64,000 nucleotides of DNA from Sphingomonas yabuuchiae (lineage in GTDB: Bacteria; Pseudomonadota; Alphaproteobacteria; Sphingomonadales; Sphingomonadaceae): assembly GCF_001477495.1 (NCBI RefSeq), contig NZ_LDTF01000007.1, positions 62,001-126,000 on the forward strand, written 5' to 3'. Numbering within the stretch: the stretch's first letter is position 1; each line of letters opens with the position of its first letter. This document shows positions 38,106 to 46,760 of the stretch, piece by piece. The notes under the pieces were generated by a model. The model saw only the letters and a list, made by a program, of their open reading frames with translations, did no database searches and was not told the origin of the DNA. Position numbers and translations under genes: made by a program.

Positions 38106-39826
38106 AGCTCGTCTTCAGACAGTATCTCGCATCCCTCAAGGAGCGCAGAGAGCTCGACGCGGTGCTGCCGGACCTGCTGAGCGAGCTCGGCTACACCGTG
38201 ATCTCTAGGCCGTCAGTGGGTACCCGCCAATACGGCGTAGACGTCGCGGCGGTGGGCCGGGACGCGGACGGCTGCCGGAAGCTGTTCCTGTTTTCGATTA
38301 AGCAGGGTGATCTGACCCGCGCAGACTGGGACGGCAGTCCTCAGGCGCTGCGCGGCTCGATCAACGACATACTCGATGTCTACATCCCGACGCGCGTTCC
38401 CGAGGCCTATTCGAAGCTCGAGATCGTCATCTGCCTGTGCTTTGGTGGCGATATCCAGGAAGCAGTCCGAGACAACGTCACGCAGTTTACGAGGCAGCAG
38501 ACGAAGAACGGCATCTCGTTCGCCGAATGGAACGGCGACTATATGGCGGGGCTGCTGGTCAACGGCGTCCTTCGGGAGCAGTTGGTCGACAAGTCCCTTC
38601 GCGCCAGCTTCCAGAAGGCGGTCGCGATGGTCGACGAGCCGCAGATCGCGTTCGAGCACTTCGAGCGGCTTGTGCGCGGGCTCTGCAAGGTAGAGGACTC
38701 CACCCCCCGGCAGCGGGCCACGATCCTGCGCCAGATCTACATCTGTCTCTGGGTCCAGTTCGTCTGGGCACGGGATGCCGGGAACGTGGAGGGACCGTAT
38801 CGAGCCAGTGAACTCGCGATCCTGCTTGCGTGGCACCTGATCCGGGCAGATGTGCCGAAGAGCACGAAGGCGTCCGAGGAGGTCGGGTCAGCATTCGCCG
38901 AACTCCTAAACCTGCACTTCCTAATCTGGGACGAGCTTGCCAGCGGGAAGATTCTCCCCTTCGTCGATCACGAACACGCGATCTCGGTCGCCGTAGGATC
39001 GGCCTCGCCGGTCGACGTGAACTTGAAGCTCTTCACGCTGATCGGGCGCATGGCGATGCGGGGGCTGTGGCACCTGTGGTTCGCGGGAGGCGGCGACCGG
39101 CTGCCAATGGCGCGAGACGACTGGGACTGCCCGGAAGCGTCGGAATTGGCGCAGCAGATCGTCCAGCTCATCCGCAACAACCCGATCCTCCTGACACCTT
39201 TCACGGACGAGCAGTCTGTCGAGATCGGGAGCGCCCTGATTTTCCTAACGATGATGGGAGGGTGGAACCAAGCGGCCGGCAACTACGCCGATGCGGTCAT
39301 CGAGCGCACGGTCTACGCCTTCCGGTCCCACAGCAGATACCCGACGATCTACGCCGACTATCGGTCGCTGCTCGTCCATCCGCGCGAGCGCACGTCCGAA
39401 TACCGTGAGGGTCAAACGAAGGGCAGCTCGCTCTTTCCTCTGCTCTCCCTCTGGGCGTCGACCTTCGGCGAGGGCATGGGCGCCCGCTTCCTCTCGGAGT
39501 TCGCAGAGAAGGAACTGGGCCACTGCAACATGCAGTTCTGGCTAGCGGGCGCCGACAGTGAGAACCTCCTATACTTGGGCGATCGGTCGCACGGGGCGTC
39601 GCTCGGCGGAATACCGATCACGACGGACGGCGAACGCGCGATGCGCATGCTAGAGGCGGAGTGCGCGTCAACGACGGGGTTCGAAAATCTGTCCGCTATC
39701 TCGCTAGGCCACTGGCCGGTGCTTGCGATGGCATGCAGGCATGCCGGGCTGCCGCTTCCGCCAGATCTGTGGCTGGGCCTGCTGCGGGAGGCGCGATCGA
39801 CGAAGGCTGCTGACGGCGAAGATTGA
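38102..39826 (+). CDS. Unknown protein with Mrr-like nuclease N-terminus, second of a coupled pair
   Basis: A 574-residue protein. Residues 15-70 read LLSELGYTVISRPSVGTRQYGVD47VAAVGRD, then KLFLFS65IK67QGD. This resembles the restriction-endonuclease (Mrr) core, in which a buried aspartate is followed by a strand ending in (D/E/Q/S)xK. The acidic residue before xK is a serine here, so activity is uncertain. The rest (about 200-574) is helical and not recognised. The start is fixed by the four-base overlap with the preceding gene. Likely partner of that protein. Confidence 0.58.
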   Translation: MKLVFRQYLASLKERRELDAVLPDLLSELGYTVISRPSVGTRQYGVDVAAVGRDADGCRKLFLFSIKQGDLTRADWDGSPQALRGSINDILDVYIPTRVPEAYSKLEIVICLCFGGDIQEAVRDNVTQFTRQQTKNGISFAEWNGDYMAGLLVNGVLREQLVDKSLRASFQKAVAMVDEPQIAFEHFERLVRGLCKVEDSTPRQRATILRQIYICLWVQFVWARDAGNVEGPYRASELAILLAWHLIRADVPKSTKASEEVGSAFAELLNLHFLIWDELASGKILPFVDHEHAISVAVGSASPVDVNLKLFTLIGRMAMRGLWHLWFAGGGDRLPMARDDWDCPEASELAQQIVQLIRNNPILLTPFTDEQSVEIGSALIFLTMMGGWNQAAGNYADAVIERTVYAFRSHSRYPTIYADYRSLLVHPRERTSEYREGQTKGSSLFPLLSLWASTFGEGMGARFLSEFAEKELGHCNMQFWLAGADSENLLYLGDRSHGASLGGIPITTDGERAMRMLEAECASTTGFENLSAISLGHWPVLAMACRHAGLPLPPDLWLGLLREARSTKAADGED

Positions 39827-40071
39827 CGGTGACTTACCTTCTGCAATCAGGATCGCTGTCATGGGCCGTCTACGGTCGGAATGGCGCAATGTTGCCGGAC
39901 GGCTTCGCGCTGAGAACGGCTGGTTTTTGGCGGAAGCTGATCTTCAACGCGACACCAGCTAACGGCGTATTTTGGTCGCTTGCGGACGCTTCGAGATGTC
40001 GTCACCGTGGTGTTCTTCGGTCGCCTGCTGTACTTACGGATGCGTCGATCAACGACCGGAGGATAGCCGAA

Positions 40072-40263
40072 ATGCTGAAGTCGATTCTTGTCGCCGCCGC
40101 GCTGGCTTCGTTCGCGACTGTGTCCGCCCATGCAGCTCCGTGCCGTGACGCGAAGGGCAAATTCATCAAGTGCGAAACCGCCAAGCCGAAGCCCGTGAAG
40201 TGCAAGGATGCCAAAGGGCGTTTCACCAAGTGCGATACCGTCGGCGCGAAGCCGGTGAAGTGA
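40072..40263 (+). CDS. Small secreted cysteine-containing protein (63 aa)
   Basis: A 63-residue protein with signal peptide MLKSILVAAALASFATVSAHA. The mature part holds two near-repeats, PCRDAKGKFIKCETAKPKP and VKCKDAKGRFTKCDTVGAKP, each with a Cys pair around DAKG(K/R)F. GGAGGA at 40058-40063 supports the ATG. Similar small basic secreted proteins are frequent and unannotated in sphingomonads. Disulfide formation is likely in the periplasm. Confidence 0.72.
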   Translation: MLKSILVAAALASFATVSAHAAPCRDAKGKFIKCETAKPKPVKCKDAKGRFTKCDTVGAKPVK

Positions 40264-40347
40264 CATGGAGGGGGAGTGAGCGTGATCAAGCCACTGCTCA
40301 CGTCCCCTTCGCTTCGAAGGCAGCTCCCTATCACGGCAGGGAGCCGC

Positions 40348-40644
40348 ATGGGCAGGCTCGGTCGCTATCGTGACATGCGATCACGCTTCGGATACGGCGG
40401 TCCTTATTCCTGGACGCCCGGACCGAGGGAGGTTTCCGTTTTGATTGAGGGCCCGGACGAGGGTGGCGCCATTGAGATGGCGCGGTCGTTGATGAAGCGC
40501 GCGTTGGAGCTCTTGGATGGGGCGGGAGATCGGACGAGCGTGCCGCATCTCCAGCACGCGCTGGACGTCCTCGACGGCCACGTGGTCCGGGAGCCCACGC
40601 CCGAGGAAATCAAGCGCATACTAGGAGAATCGTGGGGCAGTTGA
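40348..40644 (+). CDS. Hypothetical protein (98 aa)
   Basis: Starts MGRLGRYRDMRSRFGYGGPYSW; AGGGAG at 40338-40343 decides ATG 40348 over upstream and downstream options. The second half is helical: GAIEMARSLMKRALELLDG, VPHLQHALDVLDGH, TPEEIKRILGESWG. No family recognised. Same strand as the small secreted protein, 84 bases downstream, and convergent with the next gene. Confidence 0.55.
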   Translation: MGRLGRYRDMRSRFGYGGPYSWTPGPREVSVLIEGPDEGGAIEMARSLMKRALELLDGAGDRTSVPHLQHALDVLDGHVVREPTPEEIKRILGESWGS

Positions 40645-40648
40645 AAAC

Positions 40649-41332
40649 CTAGGTTGCTTCCGCTTGAGCTCCGTCATCGACGTTTGTCATCATATCAGCC
40701 GGAACGGCGGTGGCGTTGTAGATCTCCGAGTCATCAGCAGGGGCGCGCTTGGCCGGTGGCACTCGCCGCTGAATTTCTGCCAGCCGCGTGTCGGCGTCAT
40801 CGGCCGAAGCTCCGGCACCGGTCGTTGCTCCGAGATATCTGGCAGCCGCCACTTCGCTCTGGAAATAGGCGATCTCCTTATCTATGCTGTTCACCTCGTC
40901 CTCCGGAACGGATGCGACGCCCTTCAGATCGGCGGCGCCGCAGGTGTCGAGCAGGCGCCAGCTGAAGGCATGAGACAGGGCGTCGTAGCAGTTCTGGCTG
41001 TAGATCATGGATCCCGACAAGCCCTCGGACGCGAAGGCCTTGCCCATTTCGGCAAGACCTTCGCGCACTGCTGGCGAACTCAACGGTTGGACTGCGGGTG
41101 GCGTCTGAGCGGCCACGGAGGACGTCAAAGTCTTGATGGCAGGATCGGAGGCCGCGACTTCCGCCGGTGTCCGTGGCGAATTCGAAGAGCATTTCGACAC
41201 GTTCACCAGAACGACCAGCGTCCCGATGACCCCGATCGTCCATGCGACGCCACGGCTCGAGCTCTTTGACGCCGTGCCGATCGACCTTCGGTTCATCGCC
41301 ATCCCCCACTGTCCTGCAGGTTGAACATACAT
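40649..41332 (-). CDS. Membrane-anchored hypothetical protein, divergent from hxs operon
   Basis: A 227-residue protein with one N-terminal membrane segment (VAWTIGVIGTLVVLVNV, about residues 29-45) and a periplasmic part with three cysteines (KCSSNS, NCYDAL, DTCGAAD), helices and a low-complexity acidic tail (VDDGAQAEAT). An internal ATG at 41302 (MNRRSIG...) is an alternative start four codons after MAM. It shares the upstream region with the hxs operon, so it might be co-regulated; there is no domain evidence. Confidence 0.6.
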   Translation of the reverse strand: MYVQPAGQWGMAMNRRSIGTASKSSSRGVAWTIGVIGTLVVLVNVSKCSSNSPRTPAEVAASDPAIKTLTSSVAAQTPPAVQPLSSPAVREGLAEMGKAFASEGLSGSMIYSQNCYDALSHAFSWRLLDTCGAADLKGVASVPEDEVNSIDKEIAYFQSEVAAARYLGATTGAGASADDADTRLAEIQRRVPPAKRAPADDSEIYNATAVPADMMTNVDDGAQAEAT

Positions 41333-41444
41333 GCTCTCCGGCGTGCCTCAACTCGCGGAATTGCCTCGAAAATGGATGTGATGGGTATTGTGGTGCATCT
41401 TGGCTCGTCCTAGCCTCGTCCGATCACGCCAAGGGGAGAGGGCG

Positions 41445-41696
41445 TTGCAGGGGGAAGTCCGCGTAGCGGAAATTTGGATCGACATCGTCGATCCGCCGGA
41501 AGAGGCGCTGCATCGTCTCGCGATCATCGATCCATCGATAGCGATCGAACGCGTCGATGGTGGCTTTGCGCTTCGTTCCGAGACGTCGACGCGCGAGCGC
41601 ATCGAGGATGCCTGGTTGTGCGTCATGACGAACGAGCGCTTGCTCCACGCAAACGCCGAAGCACGCCGCCTCGTGCTGGCAGAACTCCTTTCATGA
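41445..41696 (+). CDS. hxsD: His-Xaa-Ser system protein HxsD
   Basis: An 83-residue protein (VAEIWIDIVDPPEEALHRLAI...) placed and sized as HxsD, the small partner of the two radical SAM proteins in His-Xaa-Ser peptide-modification systems. Its molecular role is not known; it may bind the precursor. TTG 41445 is chosen for the strong GGGGAGAGG at 41432-41440; a weaker TTG lies at 41388. The stop overlaps the hxsB ATG (ATGA). First gene of the hxsD-B-C-A operon. Confidence 0.78.
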   Translation: MQGEVRVAEIWIDIVDPPEEALHRLAIIDPSIAIERVDGGFALRSETSTRERIEDAWLCVMTNERLLHANAEARRLVLAELLS

Positions 41697-43105
41697 CGTT
41701 CGCTCCAGTTAGGGTCCGACCAACGAACGGAGACGGAATGCTGCTCGTCGGTGATGCGGGCGATTTCGCGCTGGCCGAGCGGTCGATGGTCGAACGCCTG
41801 TGCGCCGACGCGCTGACTGACGAGGATCGCGACGTCTTGAGCCGCGAGGGTCTTCTGATCGACGATGGCGATCCTCTGGGGCGGGTGGCATATGCCTATG
41901 GCGTCGCGGAACGGATAGGGCACGCCGGTGCCCTCGACTATCTGATCCTGGTCCCCACCCTCCGGTGCAACCTCAGTTGCAGCTATTGTCAGGTCTCGCG
42001 TGTGGCGGAGCGCAGCACTGGCTTCGACTGGAACGAGGCGACGCTGGCTGCGGTCCTTCGCCTGATCGATGGCCTGGAGACCGAGCGGGTGAAGATCGAA
42101 TTCCAGGGCGGTGAGCCGACCTTGAGGCCGGACCTGATCCGTGCAGTGATCGATCGATGCGAGCGGATTCCGATCCGCCAGTTCGTCATCTGCACCAACC
42201 TGCAACGCATCGACGACGACGTGCTGGCGCTCTTCGATCGGCCCGATGTCTTCATCAGCACGTCGCTGGATGGTGACGCCGCCACGCATGCCAGGCAGCG
42301 GACTGGCGATGGAGCGACGACCGACGCATTCCTCGCCAATCTGCGTTTCGTGTTGGATCGGTACGGTCCGACCAAGGTTTCGGCGCTGCCCACCGTCGAT
42401 CCCGCCCGCCTGCCGGACATGGACGGGCTGATCGACAGCTACGCAGCCCACGGCATCGATGGAGTCTTCCTGAGGCCGATCAACTACCAGGGCTTCGCGC
42501 GCAAGCGTCATGCCGAGGTCCGGGAGTTGGACGCCGCCTGGCGTTATTATCACTCAGCCTTCGTCCGGCGGTTGATCGAGCGGAACTGGGAGGATCGAAG
42601 CCGGGTCCTCGAAGAGACCTATTTCAGCATATGCCTTCGGCGGGTGTTCCAACCGGGAGCCGATCGGCACGTTGATCTGCGTGATCCCAATCCCGTTGGG
42701 GTCGACTACGTCGTCGTCGATCACGATGGTCGGGTATATCCCACTGACGAGGCGCGGATGCTGACGCGTTCCGGCGTGATCGACCTGGCGATCGGCGACG
42801 TCTTCGATGGTTGGGAGGCCGAGGCCAGGGACCGTCTCAATGCGCACGCGACCAACCGCTTCGATCCGACCTGCATGGGTTGTGCATATCAGCCCTTCTG
42901 CGGACGCGATCTCGTCGACGATCTCTCGCGCTATGGCCGCATCGACTTGCCGCGCCACGAAACCGAGTTCTGTCGCAGGCACCTCGCGATGTTCGACCTC
43001 GTCTTCGAGCTGATCTATTCCGCCGACCCCGCCGTCCGGTACTCGTTGGCACGCTGGCTCCGCTTGCCCGGCACGCCCACCAAGTTCGGAGTGCGTCTGT
43101 CGTGA
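41693..43105 (+). CDS. hxsB: His-Xaa-Ser system radical SAM maturase HxsB
   Basis: A 470-residue radical SAM enzyme. The cluster motif is C92NLSC96SYC99, followed by FQGGEPTLRPDL (motif 2) and ISTSLDG. The C-terminal SPASM-like region has CMGCAYQPFCGRD and EFCRRH, which would hold auxiliary iron-sulfur clusters. It should modify the HXS repeats of the HxsA peptide, together with HxsC; the modification is not identified. It overlaps hxsD by ATGA and hxsC by GTGA. Confidence 0.9.
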   Translation: MTFAPVRVRPTNGDGMLLVGDAGDFALAERSMVERLCADALTDEDRDVLSREGLLIDDGDPLGRVAYAYGVAERIGHAGALDYLILVPTLRCNLSCSYCQVSRVAERSTGFDWNEATLAAVLRLIDGLETERVKIEFQGGEPTLRPDLIRAVIDRCERIPIRQFVICTNLQRIDDDVLALFDRPDVFISTSLDGDAATHARQRTGDGATTDAFLANLRFVLDRYGPTKVSALPTVDPARLPDMDGLIDSYAAHGIDGVFLRPINYQGFARKRHAEVRELDAAWRYYHSAFVRRLIERNWEDRSRVLEETYFSICLRRVFQPGADRHVDLRDPNPVGVDYVVVDHDGRVYPTDEARMLTRSGVIDLAIGDVFDGWEAEARDRLNAHATNRFDPTCMGCAYQPFCGRDLVDDLSRYGRIDLPRHETEFCRRHLAMFDLVFELIYSADPAVRYSLARWLRLPGTPTKFGVRLS

Positions 43106-44184
43106 TCCGCCTCACGCTCCCCGCGGCGTCAGACGCCGAAGCCCCCTATGTCGCCCGACTGAACACCGGCCGCGGCGGGGTGGATGAAGCCGATGCGGCG
43201 CTCGTCGACGAGGATGCCGAAGGCGTGACGTATCTCGGTCGTCACGGCGTATTGGCCATCGATGGTGCCTCGGCGACAGAGCTGGACCGCGACGTCGTCA
43301 TCGTAGATCCGGTCGGAGGACGCGCGGAGCGGATCCTACGACGAGGATCGGGCCACAACACGCTGCTCGTGACTGAACGGTGTGACCAGCTGTGCCTGAT
43401 GTGCTCTCAACCGCCGAAGAAGACGCACGTCGACCGGTTCGCACTCTTCGAGCAGGCCTGTCTTCTCGCCGAATCTGACAGCCTTATCGGCGTCTCGGGG
43501 GGCGAACCGACACTCTACAAGGACGACCTCCTCGGCATGCTGGAACGCGTGTTGGCCGAGCGTCCGGACCTGGAGTTCCATGTTCTGACCAACGGCCAGT
43601 TCTTCGATGACGACGATGTCGCGCGCTTGCGGGATGAGCGGTATACTCGCGTCAGTTGGGGAATTCCCATATACGCGGCCGACGCCGCGCTTCACGATCG
43701 CATCGTGGGCAAGGACGGCGCGCTCAGCAGACTGGAGAAGAGCATGGCCGTGCTGGCGCGAGCTGGCGCGCGCATCGAGCTGCGCACGGTGCTGGTTGCC
43801 GACAACGCGGACGCGCTCCCCCGGCTGGCCAGGTACGTCGCCAAGCGGCTGCGATTCATTGAGGTCTGGTCGATCATGCAGCTCGAGAACATCGGGTTCG
43901 CGCGTGCGCGATGGGCATCACTGTTCGTCGAACATGCCCGAGACTTCGGTCCGATCGGCGACGCGATCGATTACGCCGCCCTTCACGGCATCCGCGCCCA
44001 GCTCTTCAACTTCCCTCGCTGCACCGTGCCGGAGCCCTGGCGGGATCTGGCGCGTGCATCGATATCCGATTGGAAGCGCCGCTATGCGGACGCGTGTGCA
44101 CCATGTCGCGAGCGTGACGCATGCAGCGGCTTCTTCGAATGGCATCCCATACAGCAGGCCGAGGACGGAGTGACGCCGCTTTGA
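43102..44184 (+). CDS. hxsC: His-Xaa-Ser system radical SAM maturase HxsC
   Basis: A 360-residue radical SAM enzyme with C94DQLC98LMC101 (TERC...CSQPPKK), SGGEPTLYKDDL, and C-terminal cysteines (RCTVPEP, ACAPCRERDACSGFFEWHP) for extra clusters. The GTG start at 43102 lies in the hxsB stop (GTGA). Second maturase of the system, presumed to act with HxsB on HxsA. Homologous to HxsC of other His-Xaa-Ser loci by motif order and context. Confidence 0.9.
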   Translation: MIRLTLPAASDAEAPYVARLNTGRGGVDEADAALVDEDAEGVTYLGRHGVLAIDGASATELDRDVVIVDPVGGRAERILRRGSGHNTLLVTERCDQLCLMCSQPPKKTHVDRFALFEQACLLAESDSLIGVSGGEPTLYKDDLLGMLERVLAERPDLEFHVLTNGQFFDDDDVARLRDERYTRVSWGIPIYAADAALHDRIVGKDGALSRLEKSMAVLARAGARIELRTVLVADNADALPRLARYVAKRLRFIEVWSIMQLENIGFARARWASLFVEHARDFGPIGDAIDYAALHGIRAQLFNFPRCTVPEPWRDLARASISDWKRRYADACAPCRERDACSGFFEWHPIQQAEDGVTPL

Positions 44185-44804
44185 AACGCATCAGGTTTCT
44201 CATCCCCAGCCTTCTGGCCGCAGGGTTCGGATACGGCGATCCGGCGCAGGCAATGTACGTCAGGACGACGTCGGGTCCGCGTGACGATCCTGACAGGTCG
44301 TCGCTGCTGGACGTGTTCCGCCAGGATCATACGGTGATCCTGGCGGATCATCGAAGCCATCGCAGTCATTCCAGTCATTCAAGCCATCGATCCGGCTATG
44401 GCGGTGGTGGGCACTACAGTCACACCAGTCACCGTTCGAGCACAGGGGGCAGTTACATCGGCGGCTCGGCCGCACCGGCGCGAACGATCTACACTCCGCC
44501 GCCGGTCCGGTCGGAACCGATCACCCCTCCGGCGCCATCGCCCCTGTTCTCGCCTAACGAGCGGGCCGCCCCCGTCGAGGCTGAACCCAAGACACTATCG
44601 GGCAGGACCAAGCGGTTTGCCTCCATCGTCCGCCGGGTCCAAATTGCCTTGATGGCCCGGCAGCTCTACGATGGTGCCATCGATGGGGTTGTGGGTCCGA
44701 AACTCCGGACTGCGCTTCGCAAATTTCAAGGGCAGCGCTCTCTTCCGGTGACGGGGACCATAACGCCGCAGACGCTTGACGCCCTGATGGTGTCGAGTAA
44801 TTAG
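44181..44804 (+). CDS. hxsA: His-Xaa-Ser repeat protein HxsA (modification substrate)
   Basis: A 207-residue exported protein. Signal peptide (FLIPSLLAAGFGYGDPAQA); residues 57-71 are five tandem H-x-S triplets and 78-86 three more (HRS, HRS, HSS, HSS, HRS; HYS, HTS, HRS), separated by a glycine-rich spacer. A proline-rich linker leads to a peptidoglycan-binding-like domain (about 145-203: RQLYDGAIDGVVGPKLRTAL.KFQ...LPVTGTITPQTLDAL). It is the presumed target of HxsB/HxsC. Start TTG 44181 overlaps the hxsC stop (TTGA). The protein probably ends up in the cell envelope. Confidence 0.88.
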   Translation: MKRIRFLIPSLLAAGFGYGDPAQAMYVRTTSGPRDDPDRSSLLDVFRQDHTVILADHRSHRSHSSHSSHRSGYGGGGHYSHTSHRSSTGGSYIGGSAAPARTIYTPPPVRSEPITPPAPSPLFSPNERAAPVEAEPKTLSGRTKRFASIVRRVQIALMARQLYDGAIDGVVGPKLRTALRKFQGQRSLPVTGTITPQTLDALMVSSN

Positions 44805-44825
44805 TGCCATCATTGGGAGCCCGAC

Positions 44826-45066
44826 TCATAATTCGAGCTTGGCGAGGTACCGGGTCGTTGGCGCGATGGAGGCGATGGTCTTCTCCCAATCCTCGGCGAA
44901 GCGTCGGTATCGGTTAAGCTACGCGACGTTGTGCCTGACAACCTAGCGGCTGCGCAGGACGACGAAGTGACGGGTATAGGAACGCCTGATTATCTCGATC
45001 AAGACCCCGTCGAGATGCGCGGTGGCAGCCCAAGTGATCCCCGTGATCTCCGCAACCTTCGGCGAA
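44826..45066 (-). pseudogene. IS5-type transposase C-terminal remnant
   Basis: In the minus-strand reading, LIEIIRRSYTRHFVVLRSR-stop-VVRHNVA-stop-LNRYRRFAEDWEKTIAS aligns by eye with the IS5-family end (EIIRRS...GF.VLPRRWVVERTxAWLNRYRRLAKDWE.TIAS). Both stops fall exactly where the family has tryptophan, as expected for TGG to TAG decay. The remnant ends LAKLEL, stop at 44826-44828. Motif recall, not a search, supports the family. Confidence 0.68.
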
Positions 45067-45440
45067 TCGCAACGGACTGAAATTGCTCGGTTTTTCGGTG
45101 GGGCTCCGAGAGCCGTAAACCACTCATGTTCGAATGATGGGAGGACAAGTACCGGCTTATCATCGCCGTCGAGAATAGGCGTAATACCCCCGAAGATGTC
45201 CCAGTTTGCCGTGGAGTCATTGAGTCTAAAGGTCTCAAGGCAATCTAGATTCGCGTAGATTAGAATCGCGGTAAATATTGTTATAATTCTTATCCAGATA
45301 TAATTAAAATTTGTGTAGATCGTAAAGAAATGAATGATTTCGTATAATAAATTATATTTGTGCGGTGTGGTGAATCAAGTTTTTACAAATACTTGTAAAT
45401 CAAAGAAGGCTGCTGGGTTGTTAATCCAATATTGACGATC
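45067..45440. other. AT-rich leader region
   Basis: GC content falls sharply from about 45236 to 45430 (long runs of A and T such as ATTATAATTC, AATTAAAATTTG, AATAAATTATATTTG). It lies directly before the membrane-protein gene at 45441 and probably holds its promoter. No gene is seen. The composition differs from all surrounding DNA and suggests separate origin. Confidence 0.6.
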
Positions 45441-46232
45441 ATGGCAGATATGAGAGCGATGGCATCGTCGTTATACAGAATGGTTCGCCGTCCTCGCGTG
45501 CAGGCGTGGTTGGGCGTTATCTTGTTGATCATCGGCCTCTTGGCGTTCTATGTGGGGCCAGCTTTAAACGTTCGCGCTCGTTTAGATGTATTGCGCGAAG
45601 ACGAAACACCAAACCAGTGCATTCGCCCCGCCAATTATTACGTCGCGAATTCTGCTGCCGGTAGTCAGCAACCCGAGCAGAAGGGCCAAGCCGTACGCGG
45701 CGCCGAAGCAACAGCCGGCGAGAACGAAAAGCACGATGCCACTCTTTGCCTGGCCGCGGAGCAGGTCGCTGTCGCCTCTCGCGCGAACCGCATCTCGATC
45801 GAAGCGGCCGTCAGTTCGGTTGCTGGAACCTTCATCGCGTATATGGCGGCGATCATAAGCATCATCGCCCTGGTTTTTGCCAGATCCGCGACGGCGAGGG
45901 CTAAGGATATCCATGTCGCTTTCGAATTCTTGCCCAATTCGTTGGGTAGTAACGATGGGATATTGCGCATACACAATCGCAGCGGTCTGGGAATCTTGCT
46001 CGGGACCTCCGTAGTCAATCATAACATCGTCTTGAGAGATGCTGCGGTTGATGGATTTGTTGAAATCCTTGCCGGTGGTGCTTACGATCGAACCGTTACG
46101 CTGGTCGATACCAGAGGCTCGCGTTGCCTGTTCGACTTCAAGACGTGGCAGGGTGATTCTGCCGAGTTCGGTTTGCACCTGAAAAGGAACGTAGCTGGTT
46201 GGCATGTAGGCGATATTGAGCAGCATCGCTGA
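45441..46232 (+). CDS. Two-segment membrane protein of unknown function
   Basis: A 263-residue protein. Membrane segments near residues 20-40 (WLGVILLIIGLLAFYVGPAL) and 135-155 (AGTFIAYMAAIISIIALVFA) flank a loop of about 100 residues with two cysteines (NQCIRP, TLCLAAEQ). The C-terminal 110 residues are a cytoplasmic mixed-fold domain (AFEFLPNSLGSNDGILRIHNRSG...). No family recognised. ATG 45441 is used; an upstream TTG 45432 is in frame. It is bounded on both sides by AT-rich DNA and by decayed transposase pieces, so it looks like a late insertion. Confidence 0.65.
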   Translation: MADMRAMASSLYRMVRRPRVQAWLGVILLIIGLLAFYVGPALNVRARLDVLREDETPNQCIRPANYYVANSAAGSQQPEQKGQAVRGAEATAGENEKHDATLCLAAEQVAVASRANRISIEAAVSSVAGTFIAYMAAIISIIALVFARSATARAKDIHVAFEFLPNSLGSNDGILRIHNRSGLGILLGTSVVNHNIVLRDAAVDGFVEILAGGAYDRTVTLVDTRGSRCLFDFKTWQGDSAEFGLHLKRNVAGWHVGDIEQHR

Positions 46233-46544
46233 CATCAGATTCGCGATCATATTTCATCAATTCCCTTGTGAGTATTTCTAGTATCCAAATATATAAGTTA
46301 TAATGGATATAGAAAGTTATAGGAAGGAAATGGAGATAATCATGATCTGTGGTCGTTTTGACTGAGAATGGCGTAGTAGAATTATTTCGAATTCTCAGTC
46401 GAGATTGATGCTTTAATAAATAGCAGTATTTTTCGGATTCTACTGACACGTGTGTGATGACTGTTAATGGGGTTTTGGTTAGGATGGCTCAGTAGGCGGC
46501 AATTGGGTTGTACAGTTATGAGTTAAATCTGTTTTTGGTGTGCC
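46233..46544. other. AT-rich spacer after the membrane-protein gene
   Basis: About 310 bases with low GC, especially 46250-46460 (runs such as TATATAAGTTATAATGG). No gene, clear terminator or repeat is seen. Forms the right flank of the foreign-looking segment. Confidence 0.5.
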
Positions 46545-46760
46545 CGATACATCAGGAGTGAGCCTTTCCTTGCTCGGGCTGGGGCTGTTCGATTTGACTT
46601 TAAGTGCGTGGCGGCGATCATCAGTTCGCCCGGCGGCACGCCTTCCGCTATCGGCCCGTCATATCCAATTGAATGTTCCTATCCCAAGCCGGCTCCAGCG
46701 GATGAATCGGCTGTAGATCGTTTTAGACGGACCATAAGCCGAGGGGCATTGCGGCAGCGC
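46545..46760 (-). pseudogene. IS5-type transposase N-terminal remnant
   Basis: The minus strand reads SAYGPSKTIYSRFIRWSRLG and, after a frame break, AEGVPPGELMIAATHLKSNRTAPARARKG. These match the IS5 OrfA pattern YGPPKTIYNRFIRWSRxGVF and IDATHLKAHRTAASLLKKG. Frame changes and stops show it is dead. It has the same orientation as the C-terminal remnant at 44826-45066. Confidence 0.7.

Noticed and set aside
44340-44440. Short tandem repeats that might be a CRISPR-like array
   Set aside because: They are the codons of the His-Xaa-Ser triplets in hxsA; the unit is nine bases and in frame. No CRISPR array is seen anywhere in the window.
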